From NCBI GenBank assembly GCA_019636565.1, contig JAHBXG010000006.1, positions 1 through 64,000 of the forward strand: a DNA stretch of 64,000 bases, in the 5' to 3' direction. The notes under the pieces are model-generated. The model did no database searches. It saw only the letters and a program-made list of their open reading frames with translations, and was not told the DNA's origin. This DNA is from Phycisphaeraceae bacterium. Lineage in GTDB: Bacteria; Planctomycetota; Phycisphaerae; Phycisphaerales; UBA1924. The position numbers were made by a program, and so were the translations under genes. This document shows, piece by piece, positions 1 through 8,513 of the stretch. Position 1 is the stretch's first letter, and the number at the start of each line of letters is the position of its first letter.

Positions 1-242
1 ACCCGCAGGGGCTCCATTGTAACCCGCTTCCCGTGCCCGTTCACCCCGTGTTCGGTGCGGGGCATCCCGATTTCGGGTAGCGGCTTCAGCCGCTGACTCT
101 GGATATCGGGCCGATATCGCGCTTTTTCAAGTCCAGCATGCATCGAGGCAGCACCGCAGCCCGAATGGTTGCGGTACGCTTCATGTTCGGCACGGCATTC
201 GCGCGTGAGGCGCTGGTGGCGTGAATCGGAGGGAGAAGAGGC

Positions 243-2588
243 TTGAGTCGCAATCGGGGGCGCGTGTTCGCCGCATTCGCAGCGTGCGTAGGGGTCGCTG
301 GCGCGCCGGCCATCCTGCGCGCCGAGAAGCCCGACGACTGCCCTTCTGATGAAGCGTGCGGAAAAGCGGCGCTCATGCGCAAATTACACCGTGCCGGCCG
401 CGCCCCATCCGCAAGTCAATTCCAGGATCGAGACGCGACGGGCGATACCGACGTGCTGCACAACAGTCTGGCGCTCGAAGTGTTTCCGGTCACTCAAACG
501 GTGGCGGGTACCTCCGTGATCACCATGAAGAGTCTCGTGGACGGTCTGACCGAATTTACTTTTTCGCTCGCATCCGCGCTTACGCCGGGGCAGATACTGG
601 TAAATGGAAATGCGGTGGCAGCACCGGTTGCCGCCGGTTTGCAAACCCGCACCATCGCGCTCGATCGTTCGTACGCCGCCGGCGAGACCATCGTCATCAC
701 GATTCCCTACACCGGCCCCGCTCCCGAAGCCTTGGGCGGCATGATCTGGAGATCGCAAGACGGTCAGCCGATTGTCAGCAGCCTGAGCGAACCTTTTGAT
801 GGCGGACGGTGGTGGGCATGCAAGGACGGAGATTTCGGCCTGCCCGGCGACAACTCCGACAAGGCGACCTGGGAACTCACGCTGACGCACGATGCCGCAC
901 TCACCTCCGTGTCGAACGGCACGCTTCTCAGCACCACGCCGATCGCCGGCGGAAAAGTCGTCAGCCACTGGGCCAGTTCGTATCCATCCTCAACCTACCT
1001 CAACTGTTTCAGTCTTGCAAAGTACAACAGTTGGGGCCTGACCTACCAAGGAGCCGCGCTTCCGACGTCCGGCCCGACTTCTTTTCCGCTGCGCTTCTTT
1101 CTGTACTCCGGTTCGGATTCCCCAGTTTTGCGCAACGCATTAGGGACCCTCGTTCCAATGCTTGACGCGTTGCGACCGCTCTATGGGGAGTATCCGTTCG
1201 CTGCTGAGGGATATGGCGTCTACCAATTCCCGTTCGCGGGTGGGATGGAACACCAGACCATGACCGGCCAGGGCAACTTCCACGAATCGGTCATCATCCA
1301 CGAACTCGGCCACCAATGGTGGGGCAACAACGTCACCTGTCGAACTTGGAGCGACATCTGGCTGAACGAAGGATTCGCTTCGTACACCGAGGCGCTTTGG
1401 GCGGAACACAAGCCAGGCTCTGCCGGATCGGCCGATCTCCAGATCTATATGGGCGGACTCAGACCGGCGATCGAAAATGTCGGCGGCACCGTCTATTGCT
1501 TCGACACTAGCGACGAGGAGCGGATTTTCAGTCGCGATCTGACCTACAAGAAGGCCGCGTGGGTGCTCCACATGCTCCGTGGGCTCGTCGGAGATGCGAA
1601 GTTCTTCGAAATCCTCGCGACGTGGCGCGCAACCTATCAAGTGTCCGCAGCAACCACCGATGACTTCCGCGTCATCTGCGAACAGGTAAGCGGCCAGCCG
1701 CTCGAATGGTTCTTCGATCAATGGGTCTACGGCGTCGGTGCTCCGACCTATGCCAAGGGCCTTTACACATTCCTGCTGAACGGCAAGTACTGGACTCGTT
1801 TCCAGGTTCGACAAACGCAGGATCCCTCCTGGCCGGTCTTTATTCATCCGTTGCTCGTGCGATTTTCGACACCCGCCGGACCCGTTGACCACGTCGTCAA
1901 GCCGATCTCGCGCACAAATTTCTTCGTTCGTAGCTCCGGTCCCGCCGGTGCCGGAGATCTTTTCTTTGATCCGGACAAGTGGGTGCTGAATTACGGCATC
2001 ATCAGCGAGCCGCCACTTCAGGGACCTCCTGTCATCCTTGAAACGAGCCCGATCGCCGGAACCGGTGCGGTGTTCGGGTCCGCGCCGAAAAAACTCACCC
2101 TCGAGTTCAGTGAAAATGTCGCCGTTGATCCAAACCAGTTTCTGTTTGCCCGCCAGAGTGGCGAGCCGGTCCCGTTTGATTTTTCATACGTGACCGCGAC
2201 GCAAATCGCCACGCTGACCTTCGAATCGGGGCTGAGCCCGGGAACCTATTTGCTCAGCCTGGTCGGCCAACCGACGTCAATCAACACCGGCCAACTGCTC
2301 GACGGCGATGTCTTCGCCCCTCTTGATCCCGCCAGTTTTCCAACCGGAGACGGCGAAGCGGGCACGACGCTCCCGGGTTCGAAAATCCTGCAGATCAGTG
2401 TCGAACCCGGCTCTTGCCCCTGCGATCTGAACCGCGACACCATGGTCGATGATTCCGATTTCGTGCTCTTCGTCGCGGCGTACAACACGCTTCTCACCAT
2501 GGCCGCAGATTTCAACGGTGACGGCCTTACCGACGATGCGGATTTCGTGGTATTTGCGAACGCGTATGACCAGTTGCTTTGCCCGTGA
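243..2588 (+). CDS. Exported M1-family (gluzincin) aminopeptidase-like protein with dockerin-like C-terminus
   Basis: Zinc metallopeptidase of the M1 type, expected to trim peptides outside the cytoplasm. The zinc site is visible as HELGHQWW near residue 352, followed 18 residues later by NEGFASY, which supplies the third ligand; this is the HExxH-x18-E pattern of the family. The N-terminus (basic start, then FAAFAACVGVAGAPAILRA) reads as a signal peptide. The last ~65 residues hold two Ca-loop repeats (DLNRDTMVDDSDF and DFNGDGLTDDADF) as in dockerin type I modules, also found in the kelch protein at 44.9 kb. A TTG start at 243 is chosen because a GGGAGAAGAGG Shine-Dalgarno (SD) sequence sits just upstream and the signal peptide begins there. 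Catalytic core by family motif is secure; substrate is unknown. Confidence 0.88.
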   Translation: MSRNRGRVFAAFAACVGVAGAPAILRAEKPDDCPSDEACGKAALMRKLHRAGRAPSASQFQDRDATGDTDVLHNSLALEVFPVTQTVAGTSVITMKSLVDGLTEFTFSLASALTPGQILVNGNAVAAPVAAGLQTRTIALDRSYAAGETIVITIPYTGPAPEALGGMIWRSQDGQPIVSSLSEPFDGGRWWACKDGDFGLPGDNSDKATWELTLTHDAALTSVSNGTLLSTTPIAGGKVVSHWASSYPSSTYLNCFSLAKYNSWGLTYQGAALPTSGPTSFPLRFFLYSGSDSPVLRNALGTLVPMLDALRPLYGEYPFAAEGYGVYQFPFAGGMEHQTMTGQGNFHESVIIHELGHQWWGNNVTCRTWSDIWLNEGFASYTEALWAEHKPGSAGSADLQIYMGGLRPAIENVGGTVYCFDTSDEERIFSRDLTYKKAAWVLHMLRGLVGDAKFFEILATWRATYQVSAATTDDFRVICEQVSGQPLEWFFDQWVYGVGAPTYAKGLYTFLLNGKYWTRFQVRQTQDPSWPVFIHPLLVRFSTPAGPVDHVVKPISRTNFFVRSSGPAGAGDLFFDPDKWVLNYGIISEPPLQGPPVILETSPIAGTGAVFGSAPKKLTLEFSENVAVDPNQFLFARQSGEPVPFDFSYVTATQIATLTFESGLSPGTYLLSLVGQPTSINTGQLLDGDVFAPLDPASFPTGDGEAGTTLPGSKILQISVEPGSCPCDLNRDTMVDDSDFVLFVAAYNTLLTMAADFNGDGLTDDADFVVFANAYDQLLCP

Positions 2589-2630
2589 CGCGATACATCC
2601 AGCATTCGCGAAAATTGGCGACTCATCCAC

Positions 2631-4409
2631 TCAGGTTCGCACGGCGCGTATCGCCAGAAACATCGGAATCTCACGCCGGGCGCGATTCTCTTCCGTTGCG
2701 CGTGGCCCCGGCTCGCTCTCGCGTGCGCTCGGCCATTCTTCCAGCGCATCAATCAGAAAGCCCGCTTCACGAAGCAGCCGGACATACGTTTGAATCGGCC
2801 GGTGATGCGTTAGCGTCACCACCCGCTCCGCGCCGCCCGAGGCCGCACCCGGGTTCATCACAATCTCGCGATGACCCGTGGACAGATACCCGTCCACGCG
2901 CCGGTATTGCCGCTCGTTCCCGCGTGTTCCGGCTGGCGCGGGTCTTCCCGGCTTGCCCCGTACATCGAATCGCCCGCGCGAGCCGATATCGCGAGCAGGC
3001 GAAGCCTCCCATACCCAACTCGTCTGTCCCGGCGAACGGAACGCCGGGTGCAGAATGACCGAGACAAATCTTCCTCCGGCTCGCAGCTTCTTTGCGACGC
3101 CCGCGAACATGGGAGAAAGCGGTTCGATGTTCATGAGGGCCATCAGGCACGTTGCGCTGTCGAACGGCTCGCCGCCAATCGGGGCATCGCCGATCTGGCG
3201 CGCATCACCTACTTGATAGATCGGTGCGGGACGCAACTCGTTCGATGCCCGCTTCGCGGCTTCGATCAGCCTCGGCGCCGCGTCCACTCCGCTCGCCTCG
3301 ACTCCCAGGCGCGCAATCGTGCGGCAGAATGCGCCCTGCCCGCACGCCACGTCGAGGATCCGCTGACCCTTCGCGGGTTCGAGCAGGCGCAGCGTGCCTG
3401 GAATGATCACTTTCTCAAAGTGATCGCTCCGGCCTTCTTCAATCAATTTGTCGTACCACCCCGCCACGTGATCCCAACCAGCGTCCGAAACCGGTGGCGC
3501 GCTCGCTCGTGACCCCGTTGTCGGCGCGCCGGTCGCGGAGGCCGCCGGTGCATCGAGCCCGCTCTGTTCGATCGCCATCGCCTCGTCGCGTCCGGCGCCA
3601 ACCAATTTGAAGAACTCGCGCGGAATCGGGCTCTTCAATTTCATCGCCCTTCCCGCGAACGCGTGAACGAACGCAAGTTCGCCGGCGTGCAGGCACACCC
3701 GCCCGATCGGATCCGTTGTCGCTCCGTATCTCCGGTCGCCCGCGATCGAGTGTCCCAGCTGCTTCATGTGAACCCGGATCTGGTTCTTGCGCCCGGTCTC
3801 CAGCCGAACCTGGAGCAGCGAATGCCCGCGTCCTGCGTTCACGCATCGCCAGTGCGTGACCGCCAACTTCGCCTCGTCCGGGCCGTCGTTGCGGCGCAAT
3901 GCCGTTGCGGGCGGCGGCGTCGCCGAACTCTCGACGATGCCCTTGGTGTTCTCACGCAGATAGCTCTGAATCGTTCCGGATGAACCCGGTCCCGTTGTCG
4001 GCAACTCGCCCTCGACCACCGCAAAGTAAAGTCGGCCAAGCCGACGCGCCCGCAGGTCTTCCTTCAGCCAGTGCAGGGCCCGCTCGCTCTTGGCAAAGAT
4101 CATCAGGCCCGAGACTTCGCGATCAAGCCGATGCACCACATAAACCGGCACCCGCGCGCGAGTTCTCGCCCGGCCTCGGACGTACTTCTTGACCAGGGAA
4201 AAAAGATCGTCACCCTCATACCCCTCGCCGCGCGGGCCCCCGACATACGCGGACAGCATCCCGCACGGTTTGTCCACCACAAGCAGATCGTCGTCCTCAA
4301 GTACGATCCTCACGCCGCGCGCAATACCCCGGCCACGCTCCGATTGCTCTCGTCCCGATCGCGATGGCTGTTCGTGGTCTCCGCGGCGTCGTGGCTTGCG
4401 ATCCGGCAT
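2631..4409 (-). CDS. RluA-family pseudouridine synthase fused to a SAM-dependent methyltransferase
   Basis: Residues ~30-270 are an RluA-type RNA pseudouridine synthase: VDKPCGM, the catalytic HRLDRE (Asp about 96) and the conserved GRKNQIRVHM stretch. A proline/alanine/serine linker of ~40 residues follows. Residues ~310-590 form a class I methyltransferase with motif I ILDVACGQGAF (about 351-361) and an acidic residue after the second strand (GVDAAP). Synthase-only relatives are usually 220-330 aa, so the 592-aa length reflects a genuine two-enzyme fusion in one uninterrupted frame. It begins 18 nt after coaB and is probably cotranscribed with it. Likely target is rRNA or tRNA; the substrate of the methyltransferase half cannot be read from sequence. 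Confidence 0.85.
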   Translation of the reverse strand: MPDRKPRRRGDHEQPSRSGREQSERGRGIARGVRIVLEDDDLLVVDKPCGMLSAYVGGPRGEGYEGDDLFSLVKKYVRGRARTRARVPVYVVHRLDREVSGLMIFAKSERALHWLKEDLRARRLGRLYFAVVEGELPTTGPGSSGTIQSYLRENTKGIVESSATPPPATALRRNDGPDEAKLAVTHWRCVNAGRGHSLLQVRLETGRKNQIRVHMKQLGHSIAGDRRYGATTDPIGRVCLHAGELAFVHAFAGRAMKLKSPIPREFFKLVGAGRDEAMAIEQSGLDAPAASATGAPTTGSRASAPPVSDAGWDHVAGWYDKLIEEGRSDHFEKVIIPGTLRLLEPAKGQRILDVACGQGAFCRTIARLGVEASGVDAAPRLIEAAKRASNELRPAPIYQVGDARQIGDAPIGGEPFDSATCLMALMNIEPLSPMFAGVAKKLRAGGRFVSVILHPAFRSPGQTSWVWEASPARDIGSRGRFDVRGKPGRPAPAGTRGNERQYRRVDGYLSTGHREIVMNPGAASGGAERVVTLTHHRPIQTYVRLLREAGFLIDALEEWPSARESEPGPRATEENRARREIPMFLAIRAVRT

Positions 4410-4427
4410 ATCGCATTGTTCGGGGGC

Positions 4428-5150
4428 TCAACCCGGCAAGGAAGCCGCCGCCTGCTCCACGATGTTCAATAGCCACTCGGCAAATTCGTCTTTCCCGATT
4501 CTCCCATTCGTGGCGAAGTCTTCGCCGCGCCGCCCCAGAACCCGCGCCTCGATCTCTCCTGATTCCATCGTCTCCAGCGGATTTGCCACGATCAGGTCGA
4601 TCGCCTTTCGCTCGAGTTTCTGGCGTGCCGAATCCAGAAGCCGGTCTTTCGGCTCCAGCGCAAACCCCACCAACAACTGATGGTGCTTTCGATTCTTTCC
4701 CAAGGCAGCGAGCAAATCCGGCGTCGGTTCGAGCTCGATCGAGAGCGCCGCATCAATCCTGCGGATCTTTCCAGTTTCCGAACCGCGCATCGGGCGATAG
4801 TCGGCCACCGCTGCGCTCATCACGATTGCGTCGGCGCTTCCTGCATGCTCCGCAAGGCACCGCTCCAGGTCTTGCGTCGTTCGGAACCGCTGCACCTTCC
4901 CATGCGTACGGATGCCAGTCAAAGCCTTTCCGAATTCGTGGGCCTCCAAAGCGGGCACCGGTCCGAGCAGCAGCGTGACGCGATGTCCTCGCTCACACGC
5001 TTCAGTTGCCAGCGCCATCCCGAGCCTTCCTGAAGAGCGGTTTCCGATAAACCGCACTTCGTCGATCGGCTCCTGCGTTGGCCCGGCCGTGATCAGCAGG
5101 TTGAGGGGCCGTGAGGCGTTCGATCGAGTTGACGGGTCTTTCGCCTTCAT
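4428..5150 (-). CDS. coaB: Phosphopantothenate-cysteine ligase (CoaB domain alone)
   Basis: Catalyses ligation of cysteine to 4'-phosphopantothenate in coenzyme A synthesis, in the cytosol. Recognisable CoaB motifs: ITAGPTQEPID, RFIGNRSSGRLG (nucleotide-binding N-x-S-S-G), MSAAVADYRP, GKIRR and LVGFALE. Only the ligase half is present (240 aa); the flavin-dependent CoaC decarboxylase domain that is N-terminal in most bacterial CoaBC proteins (~400 aa) is missing and not elsewhere in the window. The frame stays open for another 560 codons upstream, but that part is antisense to the secretion ATPase gene and has no family motifs, so the ATG at 5150, just ahead of the glycine-rich start of the domain, is taken as the start. 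Divergent from the T4P/T2SS cluster. Confidence 0.87.
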   Translation of the reverse strand: MKAKDPSTRSNASRPLNLLITAGPTQEPIDEVRFIGNRSSGRLGMALATEACERGHRVTLLLGPVPALEAHEFGKALTGIRTHGKVQRFRTTQDLERCLAEHAGSADAIVMSAAVADYRPMRGSETGKIRRIDAALSIELEPTPDLLAALGKNRKHHQLLVGFALEPKDRLLDSARQKLERKAIDLIVANPLETMESGEIEARVLGRRGEDFATNGRIGKDEFAEWLLNIVEQAAASLPG

Positions 5151-5282
5151 TTTCTCTTTCCGCCGCTCTCGCGTCTGCGGCCCGTGGAATGCTACTCTTC
5201 GCGTTGCCCCTGTTTCACGACTCGAGCCCGCAGGCGCAAACCGATCGACGCACAGTTCAGTCCGGCAGCAACGACCAAGACC

Positions 5283-7010
5283 ATGGCAAGATCCCGCAAG
5301 AAACTCGGCGAAATTCTGGTGGAGTGGGGCTTTACCACGCGCGAACAGGTCGAGAAGGCCGTCGCCACAGCCAAGGGTTCGGGCAAGCGCATCGGAGACG
5401 TACTCATCGAGCAGGGGTACGCAAAGGAAGAACAGGTCTCCAAAGCGCTCGCGACCCAATTCGGCTACGAATTCTTCGATCCCGCCGCGGCCGGAAACGC
5501 CACGAAAATCGATCTCAAACTCATCCCCGAAGACCTCGTCAAGAAACACCAGATTCTCCCCATCGGCAAAGTCGCCGGCCGCCTCAAGCTGGTCGTCCAC
5601 GATCCGCTCGATCTTGAGCTTGTGGACATGCTCCGCTTCCGGCTCAATCTTGAGATCGAGCCGCTGCTGGCGCCACGCTCGGCAATCAAGAAATTCCTCG
5701 AGGGGGGTTCCGACGGTGGGTCTTCGCTCTCCGCCAAGCCCGATCCGGCCAAGTCCCTCGTCACCAACTCGATCGACAAGTCGGTGGACAAGTCGGTCGA
5801 TAAATCGATCGACGTCTCGAGCGAAGACGCCCCGATCGTCAAGCTCTGCAACCGCATCCTGGTCGAGGCCGTGAAGATGCGGGCGAGCGATATCCACATC
5901 GAACCGATGGGCGATCGCGTCCGGCTCCGCTACCGCATCGACGGCGTCTGCATCGAGCGCGATAACTTGCCCAAGCGCATGCAGAACGCGCTGCTCAGCC
6001 GTTTCAAACTTATGTCCGGGATGAACATCGCCGAGAAGCGCGTGCCGCAGGACGGGCGCATCAAGATCCCGGTCGACGAGGTCTTCGTCGATTTCCGCGT
6101 CTCGGCGTGCCCCGCGTATCACGGCGAGAGCGTCGTGCTCCGTATTCTGCGGCCCGACAGCGTCCGAATCGGCCTGGCCAACCTCGGATTCGAGGTCGAC
6201 AACCTCACCGCATTCAACAAGATCATCCGCCGCCCCAACGGCATCTTCCTCGTGACCGGCCCCACCGGTTCGGGCAAGACGACGACGCTTTACACTGCTC
6301 TCGACATCCTGAACCGGCCCGACAAGAAAATCATCACCGCCGAGGACCCGGTCGAATACAACTTCGACGGTATCAACCAGTGTCAGGTCAAAGAGCACAT
6401 CGGTCTGACCTTCAGCGCCATCCTCCGTTCCATGCTGCGTCAGGCGCCGAACATCATTCTGGTCGGTGAAATCCGAGACAAGGAAGTGGCCGAAATCGCC
6501 ATTCAGGCAGCGCTGACCGGCCACTTGGTGTTCAGCACGCTGCACACCAACGACGCCCCAAGCGCCATCACCCGTCTCATCGACATGGGCGTGAAGCCCT
6601 TCCTCGTCGCCAGTTCCATCCAGGCGGTCATGGGTCAGCGCCTCATCCGTATCAACTGCAAGAACTGCAGCGCGCCCTACCCCTTCGAGAAGATGGACCC
6701 CAAGTATCTCAAACTCGTTGGCATCAGCGAGGAAGAAGCCAAGAGCGGCAAGATCATGAAGGGTACCGGTTGCGACAACTGCGTCAGTACCGGATACCGC
6801 GGCCGCCGAGGTATCTACGAACTGATGCACATGAACTCCGCAATCCGCGAACTCGCTTTCAACCTTGCGCCCGTTTCCGAGCTCCGTAAGGCGGCGATCG
6901 CGAACGGGATGCGCCCCCTCGTCATGGACGGCAAGGTCAAGTGCATGAACGGTTTGACCACCCCGGACGAAGTCGCCAGCGTCGCGCAGGCGGATCTGGA
7001 TAACCAGTAG
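5283..7010 (+). CDS. GspE/PilB-type assembly ATPase (first copy)
   Basis: Hexameric cytoplasmic motor that drives pseudopilus or pilus extension. Order of parts in 575 aa: N-terminal MshEN/T2SSE_N-like helices beginning KKLGEILVEWGF, a linker with near-repeats SIDKSVDKSVDKS around 161-175, then the catalytic core with Walker A GPTGSGKT (~326-333), Walker B ILVGEIRD, the HLVFSTLHTND His box, and a four-cysteine zinc clamp (CKNC near 459, CDNC near 498). The frame is open upstream to 5184, but family members begin within a few residues of the GEIL motif, so the ATG at 5283 is preferred; its SD sequence is weak. It heads a plus-strand cluster with pilT 20 nt downstream. Whether it serves a T2SS or a pilus is not decidable here. 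Confidence 0.93.
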   Translation: MARSRKKLGEILVEWGFTTREQVEKAVATAKGSGKRIGDVLIEQGYAKEEQVSKALATQFGYEFFDPAAAGNATKIDLKLIPEDLVKKHQILPIGKVAGRLKLVVHDPLDLELVDMLRFRLNLEIEPLLAPRSAIKKFLEGGSDGGSSLSAKPDPAKSLVTNSIDKSVDKSVDKSIDVSSEDAPIVKLCNRILVEAVKMRASDIHIEPMGDRVRLRYRIDGVCIERDNLPKRMQNALLSRFKLMSGMNIAEKRVPQDGRIKIPVDEVFVDFRVSACPAYHGESVVLRILRPDSVRIGLANLGFEVDNLTAFNKIIRRPNGIFLVTGPTGSGKTTTLYTALDILNRPDKKIITAEDPVEYNFDGINQCQVKEHIGLTFSAILRSMLRQAPNIILVGEIRDKEVAEIAIQAALTGHLVFSTLHTNDAPSAITRLIDMGVKPFLVASSIQAVMGQRLIRINCKNCSAPYPFEKMDPKYLKLVGISEEEAKSGKIMKGTGCDNCVSTGYRGRRGIYELMHMNSAIRELAFNLAPVSELRKAAIANGMRPLVMDGKVKCMNGLTTPDEVASVAQADLDNQ

Positions 7011-7030
7011 CCCTTGCCTAGGAATTCCGA

Positions 7031-8152
7031 ATGTCCACGATGCAGATCGACAGACTCCTCGACACCGTCGTCAAGCAGGGCGCAAGCGACTTGCACCTCA
7101 CCGTCGGGCGACCACCCACGATCCGTTTGCACGGACATCTGCGAAACCTGGCGACCAAGGTCCTCGATTCCGATGACATGGTCTCGCTGATGAAGTCCAT
7201 TACGCCCGAACGCAATCAGCAGGAACTGCAGGAAGAGGGCGGCACCGACTACGGCTTCGCATATGGCGATGCCGCACGTTTCCGCGTCTCGGTCTTCCGC
7301 CAGCGCGGCGACCTCGCCATCGTCCTCCGCCAGATCCCAAATCGCCTTCTCACCTTCGAACAGATCGGCCTGCCCGCCATCTGCCAGGAACTCATCCGCC
7401 GCCCGCGAGGCATGTTCCTAGTCACCGGGCCGACCGGATCGGGCAAGACCACTTCTCTGGCGACGATGATCGATTTCATCAACCAGACAATGGATCGCCA
7501 CCTGGTGACGATGGAAGACCCGATCGAGTACTACCACAAGCACAAGAAATCGATCGTCAACCAGCGTGAAGTCGGAAACGACGTCCCAAGCTTCTCCGAG
7601 GCCCTCCGTCGCGTGCTCCGTCAGGATCCCGACGTCATCCTCGTCGGCGAAATGCGCGACTTGGAAACAATCGAGGCCGCCGTCCGAGCCGCCGAAACCG
7701 GCCACTTGGTCTTCGGCACCCTGCACACCACCGGTGCGGCCAAAACGATTGACCGACTCGTGGACGCCTTCCCAGTCACCCAACAGAACCAGATCAGAGT
7801 GCAGTTGTCCACCGCTCTCATTTGCGTTCTCAGCCAGCAACTCCTGAGCCGGATCGACCAGCCGGGGATGGTCGCCGCTTACGAGTTCCTGGTCGTGACC
7901 CCCGCGATCTCGAACTTGATCCGCGAGGCCAAAACCTTCCGAATCGACTCCGCCATCCAGACCGGCAAGAAGTTCGGAATGCAGTTATTGGACGATCACC
8001 TCTGGAGCCTGTACATGGCGGGCAAAGTCTCGGCAGAAGAGATGATCGACAAGTCGAAGAACCCCGCAGATCTTCGCGACAAAGTTCACAAGCTTGGTCG
8101 CACGATCGGCCGCACCGACCTCGACGAGGACGACGACATCGGGAAGGCCTGA
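7031..8152 (+). CDS. pilT: PilT-type retraction ATPase
   Basis: Hexameric ATPase that disassembles type IV pili in twitching motility. The 373-aa length and N-terminus (QGASDLHLTVGRPPTIRLHG) are typical of PilT. Visible motifs: Walker A GPTGSGKT near 133-140, the Asp box MEDPIEY, Walker B ILVGEMRD, and the His box HLVFGTLHTTGA. It lacks the cysteine zinc clamp of GspE/PilB, as expected. It starts 20 nt after the first ATPase, behind an AGGAA sequence, so the two are almost certainly cotranscribed. Its presence argues that the locus builds a retractable pilus rather than a T2SS pseudopilus only. Confidence 0.95.
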   Translation: MSTMQIDRLLDTVVKQGASDLHLTVGRPPTIRLHGHLRNLATKVLDSDDMVSLMKSITPERNQQELQEEGGTDYGFAYGDAARFRVSVFRQRGDLAIVLRQIPNRLLTFEQIGLPAICQELIRRPRGMFLVTGPTGSGKTTSLATMIDFINQTMDRHLVTMEDPIEYYHKHKKSIVNQREVGNDVPSFSEALRRVLRQDPDVILVGEMRDLETIEAAVRAAETGHLVFGTLHTTGAAKTIDRLVDAFPVTQQNQIRVQLSTALICVLSQQLLSRIDQPGMVAAYEFLVVTPAISNLIREAKTFRIDSAIQTGKKFGMQLLDDHLWSLYMAGKVSAEEMIDKSKNPADLRDKVHKLGRTIGRTDLDEDDDIGKA

Positions 8153-8513
8153 GGCGGGTGTTTGATAGTCAATTAACTCGGTGACGCATCGCGAATTTTG
8201 CGGTGTTTGTTGGATTTATCCGCCAAAGTGGGCGGTACCATGCGAATCTATCGCGTCCGCCGGGTTGGCCCCGCCAGCTCGATCCGGACGCCGGGTCTCG
8301 TGAGGGCTCGTGGCGGTGGGGGTGCAGCCGTGCGGGTGGGGGCTGGGATCGGACATGGTCCGGTCTAAGAACGGTGACCAGTGGGGGCCGGCCTGATGCT
8401 CAGCCCTGCGTGGGGTGAGGTTGAGCGTCTGGGTTCGGTTCGACCAGAGCGTGAGGCGTTTGGAGCTTTGTTGGATCGGGGTGGGGAATTGGGGGGTGGG
8501 GGCCGGAGAAGCC
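8153..8513. other. Intergenic region inside the pilus cluster
   Basis: About 360 bases between pilT and the second assembly ATPase. No convincing reading frame: the plus-strand frame that runs into the next gene from 8415 lacks family similarity before the preferred ATG. No perfect hairpin with a T-run is visible. The gap is the only one of this size in the 17-kb cluster, so a second internal promoter may lie here; no clear -35/-10 pair was found. Confidence 0.3.

Noticed and set aside
79..94. Hairpin AGCGGC-TTCA-GCCGCT near the left edge as a terminator
   Set aside because: No T-run follows and the upstream gene is outside the window, so function cannot be supported.
5151..6830. 560-codon minus-strand open frame continuous with coaB
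   Set aside because: It is antisense to the first assembly ATPase, has Asp/Gly/Val-rich content without motifs, and arises from GC3 codon bias; coaB begins at 5150.
8153..8513. N-terminal extension of the second assembly ATPase from 8415
   Set aside because: The extra 33 residues lack similarity and the ATG at 8514 has a good SD sequence.
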